Part shown: piece after piece, positions 1-8,501 of the stretch
Layout: the number at the start of each line of letters is the position of its first letter
Numbering within the stretch: the stretch's first letter is position 1
Assembly (NCBI RefSeq): GCF_003865345.1
Contig: NZ_RMVE01000002.1
Location: forward strand, 186,001-250,000
Length of the DNA: 64,000 bases
Direction of reading: 5' to 3'
From: Nonlabens xiamenensis
GTDB taxonomy: Bacteria; Bacteroidota; Bacteroidia; Flavobacteriales; Flavobacteriaceae
The notes under the pieces: model-generated
What the model was told of the DNA's origin: nothing
Seen by the model: the letters and a program-made list of their open reading frames with translations, nothing else
The model's database searches: none
Translations under genes and position numbers: made by a program

Positions 1-2666
1 CACTTATAAGACCAGGAAGTTCGCTAACAGAATCTATTGAAGTTTCCAAGAAAATAGAAACCATCCTATTAGAAAGTTTCCCTGAAATCAAGACGGTAAC
101 TGCTCGTATAGGTGTTGCAGATATTCCTACAGATCCTATGCCTATGGATATTGCAGATATGTACATTATCCTTAATAAGGATATGGACGAGTGGACAACA
201 GTTTCTACTAAAGAAGGTTTAATAGATGCTATAAGAGATAAACTGGATGATGAACTGGTGGGTGTGAATTTAGTTTTTACCCAACCGGTTGAATTGAGAT
301 TTAACGAGCTGTTAGAAGGCGTAAGAGAGGATATTGCTGTAAAGCTGTATGGCGAGGATTTAGAGGTTTTATCAGAAAAAGTTCAGGAAATGGCGGCTAT
401 TATACAAACCGTTCCTGGCGCTGGCGATGTAAGTGCAGAACGTACTGCTGGATTACCACAGATGACCGTAAAATATAGGCGTGATAAAATGGCGCAATAC
501 GGACTGAATATTCAAAAAGTAAATGATTACGTAAGTACCGCTTTTGCTGGAGGAACCGCTGGAGTCATCTTTGAAGGCGAAAAGCGATTTGATCTTGTTG
601 TACGATTTGATGAAAGTCATAGAAAAAGTATTGATGACCTGCGCAATATGTATATTGATCTTAAGGATGGTAGTCAGGTGCCCATTATCGAAATAGCCGA
701 GATTGAATATGTCCCTGGACCTATGCAAATCTCACGTGACAATACGTATAGAAGAACGTATGTAGGTGTAAATGCCCGAGGCAGAGATGTAGAATCTGTC
801 GTTAAGGATATTCAACAAAAACTGGATGAAGAATTGGACTTACCATCAGGATATTATATTACCTATGGTGGAGAGTTTGAAAACCTTCAAAGCGCAAAGG
901 ATCGTTTGATAATCGTTGTGCCCATCGCCCTGTTTTTAATCTTAATACTGCTATACTTTGCGTTAAAATCCTTTTCACAATCTTTAATGATTTACATCGC
1001 GATTCCTTTGGCAGCCATAGGTGGTGTATTTGCTTTATGGCTGCGCGGTATGCCATTTAGTATCTCGGCAGGTGTAGGATTTATTGTGCTATTTGGTGTC
1101 GCAGTTCTTAACGGTTTGGTACTTATTAATCGGTTTAATTCTCTTAAAGAAGAAGGCGTTATAAGCATAAAGGATAGAATATTTCAAGGGACTAAAGAAC
1201 GTATTCGCCCTATTATGCTCACGGCCACTACAGATATTTTTGGCTTTTTACCAATGGCATTTTCCACATCGGCTGGTGCAGAGGTACAACAGCCACTTGC
1301 GACGGTGGTTATAGGTGGTATGCTCACGGCAACGCTGCTTACATTAATCGTTCTTCCCGTACTTTATACATTTATAGAAAAGAGACGTGAGCGCAAAGAT
1401 CAGAACAAGATTGGTTCTTTTAATCCGCAAGCGTTAACTACGATTTTAATAGTTGGTTTTATGTTAGGTGGCACCGCTTTCGCGAAAGCGCAACAACCAC
1501 AAGCACCTGTGCAAGACATTGTTGTCCAGGATAGTATCATACCCATCGCAATTTCACAAGCCATAGAAATTGCCAAAGAGAATTATCCTGTGCTGAAAGC
1601 GAGCCAACTCGAAATCGAAAGACAGAACGCACTTAAGGGCATTGCTTACGACTTCGGTAATACCCAAGTTTTTACTGGCGGAGAAGAGATTGCAGATGGT
1701 CAAGGCATTTATACCGTGATAGGCATCGGGCAACAGAATATTGATCTATTAGGCATAGGAGTCAAAAGACGTTTGCAACAAAAACGTATCGAGTTGGCAC
1801 AAACTGGATTTAACCTTTCTGAAATTCAGATAGAACTGGAAGTCAAAAGAGCGTGGTCAGAAACATTTCAAGCAAAAAAGAAGTTCTTTTTGTACCGTGA
1901 ATTGGATAGCATTTATGGTCAATTTTCAAAATCTGTAGAACTTAATTACGAAGTCGAAGCTATATCACGGTTGGAATATGCCGCCGCGCGTAATCAGGCC
2001 TTGCAAATCAACAACAAATTTCAGCAGGCAGAAATTGATTATTTCATCGCGTTACAAAAACTCAATCTTTGGTTAACACCAGATACGATGTACACCGTAA
2101 CTGATGATTTGGAAGTTGCCGAAATTTCGATTTTGGATGCCGATGATACATTAGATGAACATCCCGATTTATTGCTTTCGCGAAAGCGTATAGATGAAGC
2201 ACAAGCAAGCTACGACGCAGCTAGAGCAAACTTATTACCCAAGTTCAATCTGCAAGGTGGATTGCAACGTGTTAATGGCGATAGTGGTTTTTATACCTAT
2301 CAAGCTGGAATTTCAATTCCGTTATTTTCTGGTCCAGACCGCAGTCGAGCAAAGACTGCAAAACTGGATACACAGATAGCAGAAACAAATGCCACTTTCA
2401 AACAACGAGAGTTGCAATCACAATTCATACAGGCACGGCAAAATTTTACAAAGTGGCGAGACACGTGGTTTTTCTATAAAACCGAAGCCCTGCCACTTGC
2501 CATAGACCAGCGCAAAGGCGCATTGCTCGCTTACAAGGAAGGAGCACTGACTTATGCCGCATTCACGCAAATCATACGCGATGCCATCCAAACAGAATTG
2601 GATGCGCTGGACGCACTCGGTAATTATTTAGATGCCTTGTTTGAACTACAATATTTTCAAAACTAA
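1..2666 (+). CDS. czcA: CzcA/CusA-type heavy-metal RND pump fused to a TolC-like outer-membrane channel (5' partial)
   Basis: The reading frame is open from the left edge, so the start lies outside the window; the first internal Met is at 138. The N-terminal half is the second half of an inner-membrane RND pump: it has the CzcA-typical stretch GVADIPTDPMPMDIADMY, periplasmic docking and porter segments, then a block of membrane helices near 910-1380 with the GVGFIVLFGVAVLNG segment. After a charged linker comes a signal-peptide-like hydrophobic stretch (about 1434-1490), then about 390 residues of alpha-helical TolC-family channel. Such CzcA-TolC fusions are known in Bacteroidota. The pump would export divalent metal (Zn, Co, Cd) or Cu(I) with the adaptor encoded 4 bp downstream. 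A 14-bp palindrome encodes AFAKA exactly at the hydrophobic junction, and a second copy lies in the channel part. Family is certain; the metal is inferred. Confidence 0.93.
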   Translation, partial: LIRPGSSLTESIEVSKKIETILLESFPEIKTVTARIGVADIPTDPMPMDIADMYIILNKDMDEWTTVSTKEGLIDAIRDKLDDELVGVNLVFTQPVELRFNELLEGVREDIAVKLYGEDLEVLSEKVQEMAAIIQTVPGAGDVSAERTAGLPQMTVKYRRDKMAQYGLNIQKVNDYVSTAFAGGTAGVIFEGEKRFDLVVRFDESHRKSIDDLRNMYIDLKDGSQVPIIEIAEIEYVPGPMQISRDNTYRRTYVGVNARGRDVESVVKDIQQKLDEELDLPSGYYITYGGEFENLQSAKDRLIIVVPIALFLILILLYFALKSFSQSLMIYIAIPLAAIGGVFALWLRGMPFSISAGVGFIVLFGVAVLNGLVLINRFNSLKEEGVISIKDRIFQGTKERIRPIMLTATTDIFGFLPMAFSTSAGAEVQQPLATVVIGGMLTATLLTLIVLPVLYTFIEKRRERKDQNKIGSFNPQALTTILIVGFMLGGTAFAKAQQPQAPVQDIVVQDSIIPIAISQAIEIAKENYPVLKASQLEIERQNALKGIAYDFGNTQVFTGGEEIADGQGIYTVIGIGQQNIDLLGIGVKRRLQQKRIELAQTGFNLSEIQIELEVKRAWSETFQAKKKFFLYRELDSIYGQFSKSVELNYEVEAISRLEYAAARNQALQINNKFQQAEIDYFIALQKLNLWLTPDTMYTVTDDLEVAEISILDADDTLDEHPDLLLSRKRIDEAQASYDAARANLLPKFNLQGGLQRVNGDSGFYTYQAGISIPLFSGPDRSRAKTAKLDTQIAETNATFKQRELQSQFIQARQNFTKWRDTWFFYKTEALPLAIDQRKGALLAYKEGALTYAAFTQIIRDAIQTELDALDALGNYLDALFELQYFQN
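1476..1489. repeat. Palindrome GCTTTCGCGAAAGC
   Basis: Exact copy in czcA-tolC, read as AFAKA at the hydrophobic junction between pump and channel. Confidence 0.95.
2174..2187. repeat. Palindrome GCTTTCGCGAAAGC
   Basis: Exact copy in the TolC-like part of the fusion, read as LSRKR. Confidence 0.95.
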
Positions 2667-2670
2667 AAAG

Positions 2671-3864
2671 ATGAAGACGATAAAATATATACCTATTACA
2701 GCGATGCTATTAGCATCATTATTGACCAGTTGTGGCGACTCAAAAACTGCCAAAGATGAAACTGAAGAAAGTACACAAACTGAAGAAAGCCATACAGAAG
2801 GCGAAGCTGAAGAAGTGATGCTCACGGCACAACAGTTTGAAGCCTTGCAGATGGAAATTGATACACTCTCTCAACGCAGTATGAGCGGTTATGTAGAAGC
2901 AAACGGTACGTTGGAAGTGCCACCGCAAAATGAAGCAAATATTACAGCGCTTACGGGAGCAAATATTGCATCCATAGAGGTAATAGAGGGCGACGAAGTC
3001 AAAAAGAATCAAGCAGTTGCCTATCTATCTCATCCCAGTATTATACAGATACAGAGTGACTATCTAAATGCGTACAGCAATAGTCGGTTTTTAAAACAAG
3101 AATATGAACGTCAAAAAAAGCTTTACGAAGCTGGCGTAGCATCTGGTATGAATTATCAAAAAGCCACGGCAGATTATCGAGCATCTACTGCAATGGTAAA
3201 CGGTCTGGAAGCACAATTACGACAGTATAATATTAATGTGAGTGGCGTGCGCAATGGTACAATTTATCAGCGTGTTGCATTGCGCAGTCCTATTGCAGGT
3301 GTGGTAGAAAAAGTTTTTATAAAAACTGGTCAATATGTGGAGCCACAGACCAATCTAATGGAAATAGTAGATACAGACCACGTACACGCAGATTTGATGG
3401 TTTTTGAAAAGGATGTGGACAAAGTGAAGAAGGGACAAAAGGTACGATTCAGCATTCAATCCCGACTAGGAAAAGAACTGGAAGCAAAGATTTATTCAGT
3501 CAGCCAGACTTTTGAGCAGGACCCAAAAGCGGTTCACGTTCACGCTGAAATCGAAAATAAAGAAGGTGGTCTTATCCCTGGAATGTACATTAAAGGTAAG
3601 ATTGAAATTGATAATGAGAAGACTACAGCATTTCCTGAAAGTGCTATAGTCACAGAAGCTGGCAAGAATTATGTGTTTGAAGCTCATAGGGAAGATGATG
3701 CGTGGAATTTTATACCAATTGAAATTACTACAGGCGAGAAAGATGGCGAGTGGATTGCCATACGCTTTTTTGAAACCCCAGATCCTAATGCTCGTTTTGC
3801 ATACAATAATGCCTATTACCTAATGGGAGAAATGAAAAAGGGAGAAACTGAACACGAACATTAA
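2671..3864 (+). CDS. czcB: CzcB-like RND periplasmic adaptor lipoprotein
   Basis: This is a membrane-fusion protein that links the RND pump to the outer-membrane channel. I start it at the ATG at 2671, which gives a lipoprotein signal peptide ending LLTSC and lies 4 bp after the pump stop; the longer frame from 2632 would overlap the pump gene. After an acidic Glu/Thr-rich linker the protein shows a barrel-sandwich (lipoyl-like) half ending IEGDEVKKNQAVAYL, an alpha-hairpin, the second half motif ALRSPIAGVVEKVFIKTGQY, and a beta-barrel domain. The C-terminus is His/Glu rich (GETEHEH), suggesting metal contact. Co-transcription with the pump is very likely. The metal specificity cannot be read from the sequence. 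Confidence 0.92.
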   Translation: MKTIKYIPITAMLLASLLTSCGDSKTAKDETEESTQTEESHTEGEAEEVMLTAQQFEALQMEIDTLSQRSMSGYVEANGTLEVPPQNEANITALTGANIASIEVIEGDEVKKNQAVAYLSHPSIIQIQSDYLNAYSNSRFLKQEYERQKKLYEAGVASGMNYQKATADYRASTAMVNGLEAQLRQYNINVSGVRNGTIYQRVALRSPIAGVVEKVFIKTGQYVEPQTNLMEIVDTDHVHADLMVFEKDVDKVKKGQKVRFSIQSRLGKELEAKIYSVSQTFEQDPKAVHVHAEIENKEGGLIPGMYIKGKIEIDNEKTTAFPESAIVTEAGKNYVFEAHREDDAWNFIPIEITTGEKDGEWIAIRFFETPDPNARFAYNNAYYLMGEMKKGETEHEH

Positions 3865-3880
3865 AAGATACAAGATTAGA

Positions 3881-4294
3881 ATGACTGAAATAGAAAAAAC
3901 ATTAAACGATCACGAAGTGCGTCCTACAGCTATGCGCATCTTGATTTACAAGCATCTAGCACAAAAAGATAATGCTCAAGCTTTACTGGATATAGAAACC
4001 GCTTTCGCGAAAGCGGAACGATCTACCATTTTTAGAACATTAAAGACTTTCGAAGAAAACGGTATTGTACACCAAATAGAAGACGGAACAGGAATCACAA
4101 AATACGCATTGTGTGAACCAGGTTGCAATTGCGAGATAGATCAAGACTTACACTTGCATTTTCATTGCAGTAATTGTGACGAAACTGTTTGCTTGACAGA
4201 ACATAAAATACCACATATCAATATACCAGAAGGCTACGTGGCAGAAGATGTCAATCTTGTCGTAAAGGGTATTTGCGAAAAATGTAGTGGCTGA
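3881..4294 (+). CDS. Fur-family metal-responsive transcriptional regulator
   Basis: A 137-residue Fur/Zur/PerR-type repressor. The N-terminal winged helix includes RPTAMRILIYKHL and the recognition region ERSTIFRTLKTFEENGIV. The C-terminal dimerisation domain has the His-rich metal site HLHFHCSNCDETVCL with a CxxC pair, and a second CxxC (CEKC) at the end, as in Fur proteins with a structural zinc. It follows the adaptor gene by 16 bp and so probably controls this metal cluster. A palindrome copy encodes AFAKA just before the recognition helix, in a loop where relatives have other residues. Which metal it senses is not visible. Confidence 0.93.
   Translation: MTEIEKTLNDHEVRPTAMRILIYKHLAQKDNAQALLDIETAFAKAERSTIFRTLKTFEENGIVHQIEDGTGITKYALCEPGCNCEIDQDLHLHFHCSNCDETVCLTEHKIPHINIPEGYVAEDVNLVVKGICEKCSG
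4001..4014. repeat. Palindrome GCTTTCGCGAAAGC
   Basis: Exact copy in the Fur-family gene, read as AFAKA; flanks extend the dyad to CCGCTTTCGCGAAAGCGG. Confidence 0.95.
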
Positions 4295-4360
4295 CTTTGC
4301 ATAGCAGTTGTACAAACAATTTGATAACTTGCAACAGTAAAAAATATCAAATTTCTCAAA

Positions 4361-4717
4361 ATGATACAGATAATAAATTTAGATAAGGAAAATGTAATTG
4401 CAGCTCGCATCTCAGATAAGGTTTCAAAAAACGATGTAGAAAAAATTCATCCACTCATCCACGATATTATTGATAAAGTAATGAAAGTTAATTTCTACTT
4501 TGAATTGGTCGATTTTGAAAGCTATACGCTCAAGGGATTTTGGGATGATATTAAAGTGGACAGCGCACATATTTCAGACTATGGGAAAATGGCTTTCGTA
4601 GGCGAAAAGAATTGGCAAGAATGGGCTGCAAAAGCAACTGATTTCTTTACCAGTTCTGAAGTAAGATTTTTTGAACTAGAAAGTAAAGAAGATGCACAAA
4701 AATGGATTAATTTCTAA
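4361..4717 (+). CDS. SpoIIAA-like (STAS/SEC14-type) small protein
   Basis: A 118-residue acidic soluble protein that fits the SpoIIAA-like family (formerly DUF3478). Typical features are the start MIQII, the central VNFYFELVDFESYTLKGFWDDIK and the tail FFELESKEDAQKWI. Proteins of this family are common beside efflux genes but their biochemical role is not established. The gene sits 66 bp after the Fur-family gene and 9 bp before the DUF3703 gene, so it belongs to the metal operon. No signal peptide or membrane segment is seen. Confidence 0.82.
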   Translation: MIQIINLDKENVIAARISDKVSKNDVEKIHPLIHDIIDKVMKVNFYFELVDFESYTLKGFWDDIKVDSAHISDYGKMAFVGEKNWQEWAAKATDFFTSSEVRFFELESKEDAQKWINF

Positions 4718-4726
4718 GTCGAATAA

Positions 4727-5092
4727 ATGAAATTTAATATTGCCATTCCCACAGCATTAAAAGCGCACTATTATAAAGAGATAGAATCATATAGAATTGC
4801 TTTAAAGGAACAAAACTGGTCAACTGCGTGGCAGCACTTGGAACGCTCTCACATAATTGGTCAATCCTATCCGTTTGAGCACAGCTATTCGCATTGGTTA
4901 ATGTTGATTTTTGGTTTTAAACAAAAGGACTTTAAAGAAGTTGCAGGACAATTGATACGGCTGCTTGTAGGTGGGTGGAAATCTTTTATTGACCACGTGC
5001 CAGTAGGAAATACGGGTGGTTCAAATGTGCCGCCATTAAAGAAAATGGAAATTCCAGCAGATTTGAAATTTATTTTAAATCAACACAATTAA
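4727..5092 (+). CDS. DUF3703 family protein
   Basis: A 121-residue protein recognised as DUF3703 by the helix-rich N-terminus (AWQHLERSHIIGQ), the HSYSHWLMLIFGF segment and the C-terminal GNTGGSNVPPLKKMEIP. Several His residues (ERSHIIGQ, FEHSYSH, IDHVP) could bind metal, but this is inference. The family has no assigned function. It lies 9 bp after the SpoIIAA-like gene and 5 bp before the P-type ATPase, a spacing that strongly suggests one transcript and a role in metal handling. Confidence 0.82.
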   Translation: MKFNIAIPTALKAHYYKEIESYRIALKEQNWSTAWQHLERSHIIGQSYPFEHSYSHWLMLIFGFKQKDFKEVAGQLIRLLVGGWKSFIDHVPVGNTGGSNVPPLKKMEIPADLKFILNQHN

Positions 5093-5097
5093 ATAAA

Positions 5098-7062
5098 ATG
5101 AAAAAACAAAAACAAAATTTAAGGGATATAAATCCCAAAGAACATCAAGGCGAACACAGCCACGATGATGGACACGATCACGATCACGGAGATGGTAGTT
5201 CATTTAAAACATACATTCCTGCGATAATTAGTTTTGTAATGCTAATTGTAGGTATTGCCGTAGACTATTTTAATGCTATTCCAGCATTTGAAGGTTGGGT
5301 ACGTATTGTCTGGTATACTATTGCTTATTTACCTGTAGGTTTTCCAGTTATTAAAGAAGGTTGGAAAAGTATTATGCGTGGCGATGTCTTCACAGAATTT
5401 TTCTTAATGTCTATTGCCACCTTGGGTGCATTTGCGATTGGAGAATATCCAGAAGGGGTAGCCGTAATGCTGTTTTATGCTGTGGGCGAACTCTTCCAGA
5501 ATGCGGCTGTTAACCGTGCAAAAGGAAATATAAAAGCCCTACTCGATGTAAGACCAAATGAGGCATTAGTTTATCGTGATGGCGATTATGTTTCAGTAAA
5601 TCCCGAGACAGTTGAAATTGGCGAAAAGATACAAGTGCGTGTGGGCGAAAAAGTCCCACTAGATGGTATTCTGCTTTCTGAAAAGGGATCTTTTAATACT
5701 GCGGCCTTGACAGGTGAAAGCAAGCCTGATACAATTGCTAAAGGCGATAGTGTTTTTGCTGGAAGTATTAATCTCGAAGGAGTTATTGAAGTTGAAACAA
5801 CAAAAGAATTTAAGGACAGTTCCATTGCACGTATTCTCGATATGGTGCAAAACGCAACGGCTAGAAAATCAAAAACGGAATTGTTCATTAGAAAATTTGC
5901 GCGGATTTATACGCCTATCGTTGTATTCCTTGCCATCGGCCTGACGTTTCTTCCTTACTTTGTTGTAGATGATTATGTGTTTAGAGATTGGTTATATCGT
6001 GCATTGATATTCCTCGTGATTTCGTGTCCTTGTGCTTTGGTTATCTCGATACCGCTAGGTTATTTCGGTGGTTTGGGAGCTGCTTCACGTAATGGTATTC
6101 TTTTTAAGGGTGCGTCCTTTCTCGATGCAATGACTCAAGTTAATACCGTAGTGATGGATAAGACGGGAACGGTCACTAAAGCGGTATTTAAGATTAAAGA
6201 AATTGTTACTGGTTCCGCTTTCGCGAAAGCAGAATTTATGAAATACCTAATGGCAATGGAAGAGCAATCCACGCATCCAATAGCAATAGCCATTATGGAA
6301 TATAAAGCTGAAGGAGCAGATTATAATGCTACAGACGTTTCTGAAATTGCAGGTAAAGGTTTGAAAGGTAGTGTAAATGGAAAAACAGTCTTAGTTGGGA
6401 ACAAAGCATTGATGACAGCACATCAGATAGAAGTTCCAGCAGAAACAGACAACATTGTTGAGTCTATAGTGATGGTAGGCATAGATGGCGCATTTGCAGG
6501 TTATGTAACAATCGCCGATGAATTGAAAGACGATGCGCATCAAGCGATCAAAGAAATAAGGGCGGCAGGAATCGATAAGATTATTATGCTTTCTGGAGAT
6601 AAGGATTCTATCACTCAAGAAGTAGCAAAAGAATTAGGCATCGACTGGGCAAAAGGTGGAATGCTTCCAGAAGACAAACTCAATGAGGTGGAAAAATTAA
6701 AACAGCAACCAGATACTAAGGTGGCTTTTATAGGTGATGGTATTAATGATGCGCCTGTACTTGCGGCTAGTGATGTAGGAATCGCGATGGGCGGTCTTGG
6801 TAGCGATGTGGCTATTGAAACCGCAGATGTTATTATACAAACAGATCAACCCAGTAAAATCTCAAGAGCGATAAAAATAGGCCGTTCTACACGTCGGGTT
6901 GTTTGGCAAAATATCATACTTGCCTTTGGCGTGAAAGTTATTGTATTAATATTAGGCGCTGGTGGTCTCGCCACAATGTGGGAAGCAGTCTTTGCAGATG
7001 TAGGTGTAGCATTGCTGGCTATTCTCAATGCTGTTCGATTGCAGAAAATGAAGTGGGAATAG
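5098..7062 (+). CDS. Heavy-metal-translocating P1B-type ATPase (Zn/Cd/Pb type)
   Basis: A 654-residue inner-membrane metal exporter. Key motifs are TGES (residues 205-208, actuator domain), the CPC metal site in a membrane helix (310-312), the phosphorylated Asp in DKTGT (D354), and GDGINDAP in the P-domain. It lacks a cysteine-type N-terminal metal domain. Instead, residues 16-32 are rich in His and Asp, a likely metal-binding tail. The CPC motif with this subfamily's layout favours Zn, Cd or Pb over Cu, but this is inference. A palindrome copy encodes AFAKA at 374-378, just after the phosphorylation site region. It is the last gene of the metal cluster, 5 bp after DUF3703. Confidence 0.94.
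   Translation: MKKQKQNLRDINPKEHQGEHSHDDGHDHDHGDGSSFKTYIPAIISFVMLIVGIAVDYFNAIPAFEGWVRIVWYTIAYLPVGFPVIKEGWKSIMRGDVFTEFFLMSIATLGAFAIGEYPEGVAVMLFYAVGELFQNAAVNRAKGNIKALLDVRPNEALVYRDGDYVSVNPETVEIGEKIQVRVGEKVPLDGILLSEKGSFNTAALTGESKPDTIAKGDSVFAGSINLEGVIEVETTKEFKDSSIARILDMVQNATARKSKTELFIRKFARIYTPIVVFLAIGLTFLPYFVVDDYVFRDWLYRALIFLVISCPCALVISIPLGYFGGLGAASRNGILFKGASFLDAMTQVNTVVMDKTGTVTKAVFKIKEIVTGSAFAKAEFMKYLMAMEEQSTHPIAIAIMEYKAEGADYNATDVSEIAGKGLKGSVNGKTVLVGNKALMTAHQIEVPAETDNIVESIVMVGIDGAFAGYVTIADELKDDAHQAIKEIRAAGIDKIIMLSGDKDSITQEVAKELGIDWAKGGMLPEDKLNEVEKLKQQPDTKVAFIGDGINDAPVLAASDVGIAMGGLGSDVAIETADVIIQTDQPSKISRAIKIGRSTRRVVWQNIILAFGVKVIVLILGAGGLATMWEAVFADVGVALLAILNAVRLQKMKWE
6217..6230. repeat. Palindrome GCTTTCGCGAAAGC
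   Basis: Exact copy in the P-type ATPase gene, read as AFAKA. Confidence 0.95.
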
Positions 7063-7177
7063 AATTGTAGAATTCAATAAGTCAACTGGATGATTCACTT
7101 ACTCAAAAGTTACATTTACGGTTTTCTGTTATGAAAGGAATTGTTTTTAAATTAATTTTCTTGGCAAACATCAACCA

Positions 7178-8035
7178 ATGGAAAAAAATTTACTCGCTAC
7201 ACTTTCAAATTACAAAACAGAAATTGAACCCATCATTACATCTGACCTATCAGATATAGCAATCGTAAGCAATGGAATTGCAAAGTCAAGAATGTGTATT
7301 CATAGTTTCAGAACTACTCTTAGATCATCAAAATTTAGAAGTAGAAAAGCTGAGGTACATTTCTTCAAATACACAAAACCTTATGTATATGGACGACTAA
7401 AGTTTTTTGTAAAACTTCATAAATATTTACTTCTCAAACCTCAAGGAAGTATAGCAAAACAACGGGCGCACATTGATGAAGCCGTATTGAAGTTGGAGGC
7501 ACATAATTTTAAAAACATTGATTTTGTAGGTTACTATCGAAGGGATGAAAAAAATTTAGACAAATACTATTTCGTACGTGGCAAAGACGAGATAGGCTTA
7601 GCGTCTGACTCTTCACACTTTTATACAGATCCAGAATTTAGCACCAGTCACGATAATTTGGCAGCTCAGATAATAGCCTATGATTTGTTGATTGAACATT
7701 ATAATGAAGAATTGGATAGACTACGTAAAAAAGAACTCAACTTATCAATTGAGCCAGACAGCCCAGCAATTCTTAATAATTTATCCTGGACCGCTTCCAA
7801 GACTGATTTAGTTGAGATTATATATGCACTGCAAGCGTCTGGTGCGATTAGAAATGGTCAGGCAGAAATCAATAAGATGGCATTGGTCTGTGAAAAATTA
7901 TTTGATTTAGAATTAGGAAATTTCTATCGCACCTATTTTGAAATTAAAGAGCGTAAAAATGATAGAACAAGATTTTTGACTAAGCTCAAAACAGATCTTG
8001 AACAAAAAATGAAAAATGATGATGAAAGATATTAG
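7178..8035 (+). CDS. RteC-family conjugative-transposon regulator
   Basis: A 285-residue protein that fits the RteC family: a helical N-terminal half with FFKYTKPYVYGRLKFFVKLH, the FVGYYRRDEKNLDKYYFVRGKDE core, and a C-terminal winged-helix-like region with LSWTASKTDLVEIIYALQASGAI and FYRTYFEIKERKNDRTRFL. In CTnDOT, RteC activates excision genes; here the homologue indicates a Bacteroidota integrative element. It is separated from the metal cluster by 115 bp. The downstream 180 bp contain a perfect dyad and a terminator-like hairpin. Confidence 0.88.
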   Translation: MEKNLLATLSNYKTEIEPIITSDLSDIAIVSNGIAKSRMCIHSFRTTLRSSKFRSRKAEVHFFKYTKPYVYGRLKFFVKLHKYLLLKPQGSIAKQRAHIDEAVLKLEAHNFKNIDFVGYYRRDEKNLDKYYFVRGKDEIGLASDSSHFYTDPEFSTSHDNLAAQIIAYDLLIEHYNEELDRLRKKELNLSIEPDSPAILNNLSWTASKTDLVEIIYALQASGAIRNGQAEINKMALVCEKLFDLELGNFYRTYFEIKERKNDRTRFLTKLKTDLEQKMKNDDERY

Positions 8036-8090
8036 ACATAAGGAATGAGTAACTTAACCACTTTGAAATGTTAAAACTCTTACCAACCCA

Positions 8091-8105
8091 TTCCCAACTT
8101 GGGAA
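8091..8105. promoter_or_regulatory. Perfect dyad, possible operator
   Basis: TTCCCAACTTGGGAA is a perfect palindrome with 7-bp arms and a 1-bp centre, in the gap between the RteC gene and the small helix-turn-helix gene. It has the size and symmetry of a repressor or activator site. Which protein binds it is not known; either neighbour could. Confidence 0.4.
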
Positions 8106-8160
8106 TAAAATTCATCAAACAACCACACATTTGTAAAACGAATGTCAAATCAAAGCAAAG

Positions 8161-8200
8161 CAACCGCTTTGAACTGCAAGCAGTTCGGCGGTTGTTTTAA
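8161..8200 (+). terminator. Hairpin followed by T-rich tract
   Basis: An imperfect stem (CAACCG with CGGTTG, then GAACTGC with GCAGTTC around an AA turn) is followed by TTTTAATTTT. It lies 20 bp before the small helix-turn-helix gene, so it could end RteC transcripts or act as an attenuator for the genes downstream. Confidence 0.45.
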
Positions 8201-8217
8201 TTTTAAACCGTTTTACT

Positions 8218-8496
8218 ATGCCCACATCGATTATCACATCAGATGACCTAAGAGAATTCAAAATGGAATTACTCGAGGACCTAAAAGAACTTATTCAGAC
8301 ACCTGTTCAACCTAAAAAGAAGAAATATCTCAAGTCAGCTGAGGTTATGGAATTGCTACAGGTAAGCCCAGGAACACTTCAAAATTTGAGAATAAACGGC
8401 ACCCTGCCCTATTCTAAAATTGGTGGCATCATTTTCTACGATGCCGATGAGATTACAAAAGTAATTCTCGAAAACCGTATTGATAATTCTCAATAG
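8218..8496 (+). CDS. Small helix-turn-helix (excisionase/MerR-like) protein
   Basis: A 92-residue protein with a coiled N-terminal segment followed by the helix-turn-helix typical of Bacteroidota element proteins: KYLKSAEVMELLQVSPGTLQNLRINGTLPYSKIGGIIFYD. This pattern matches the helix_turn_helix_17 / excisionase-like group that is found next to RteC and mobilisation genes. It probably binds element DNA for regulation or excision. The gene ends 5 bp before the next, suggesting an operon. Confidence 0.82.
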   Translation: MPTSIITSDDLREFKMELLEDLKELIQTPVQPKKKKYLKSAEVMELLQVSPGTLQNLRINGTLPYSKIGGIIFYDADEITKVILENRIDNSQ

Positions 8497-8501
8497 ATGG
8501 A

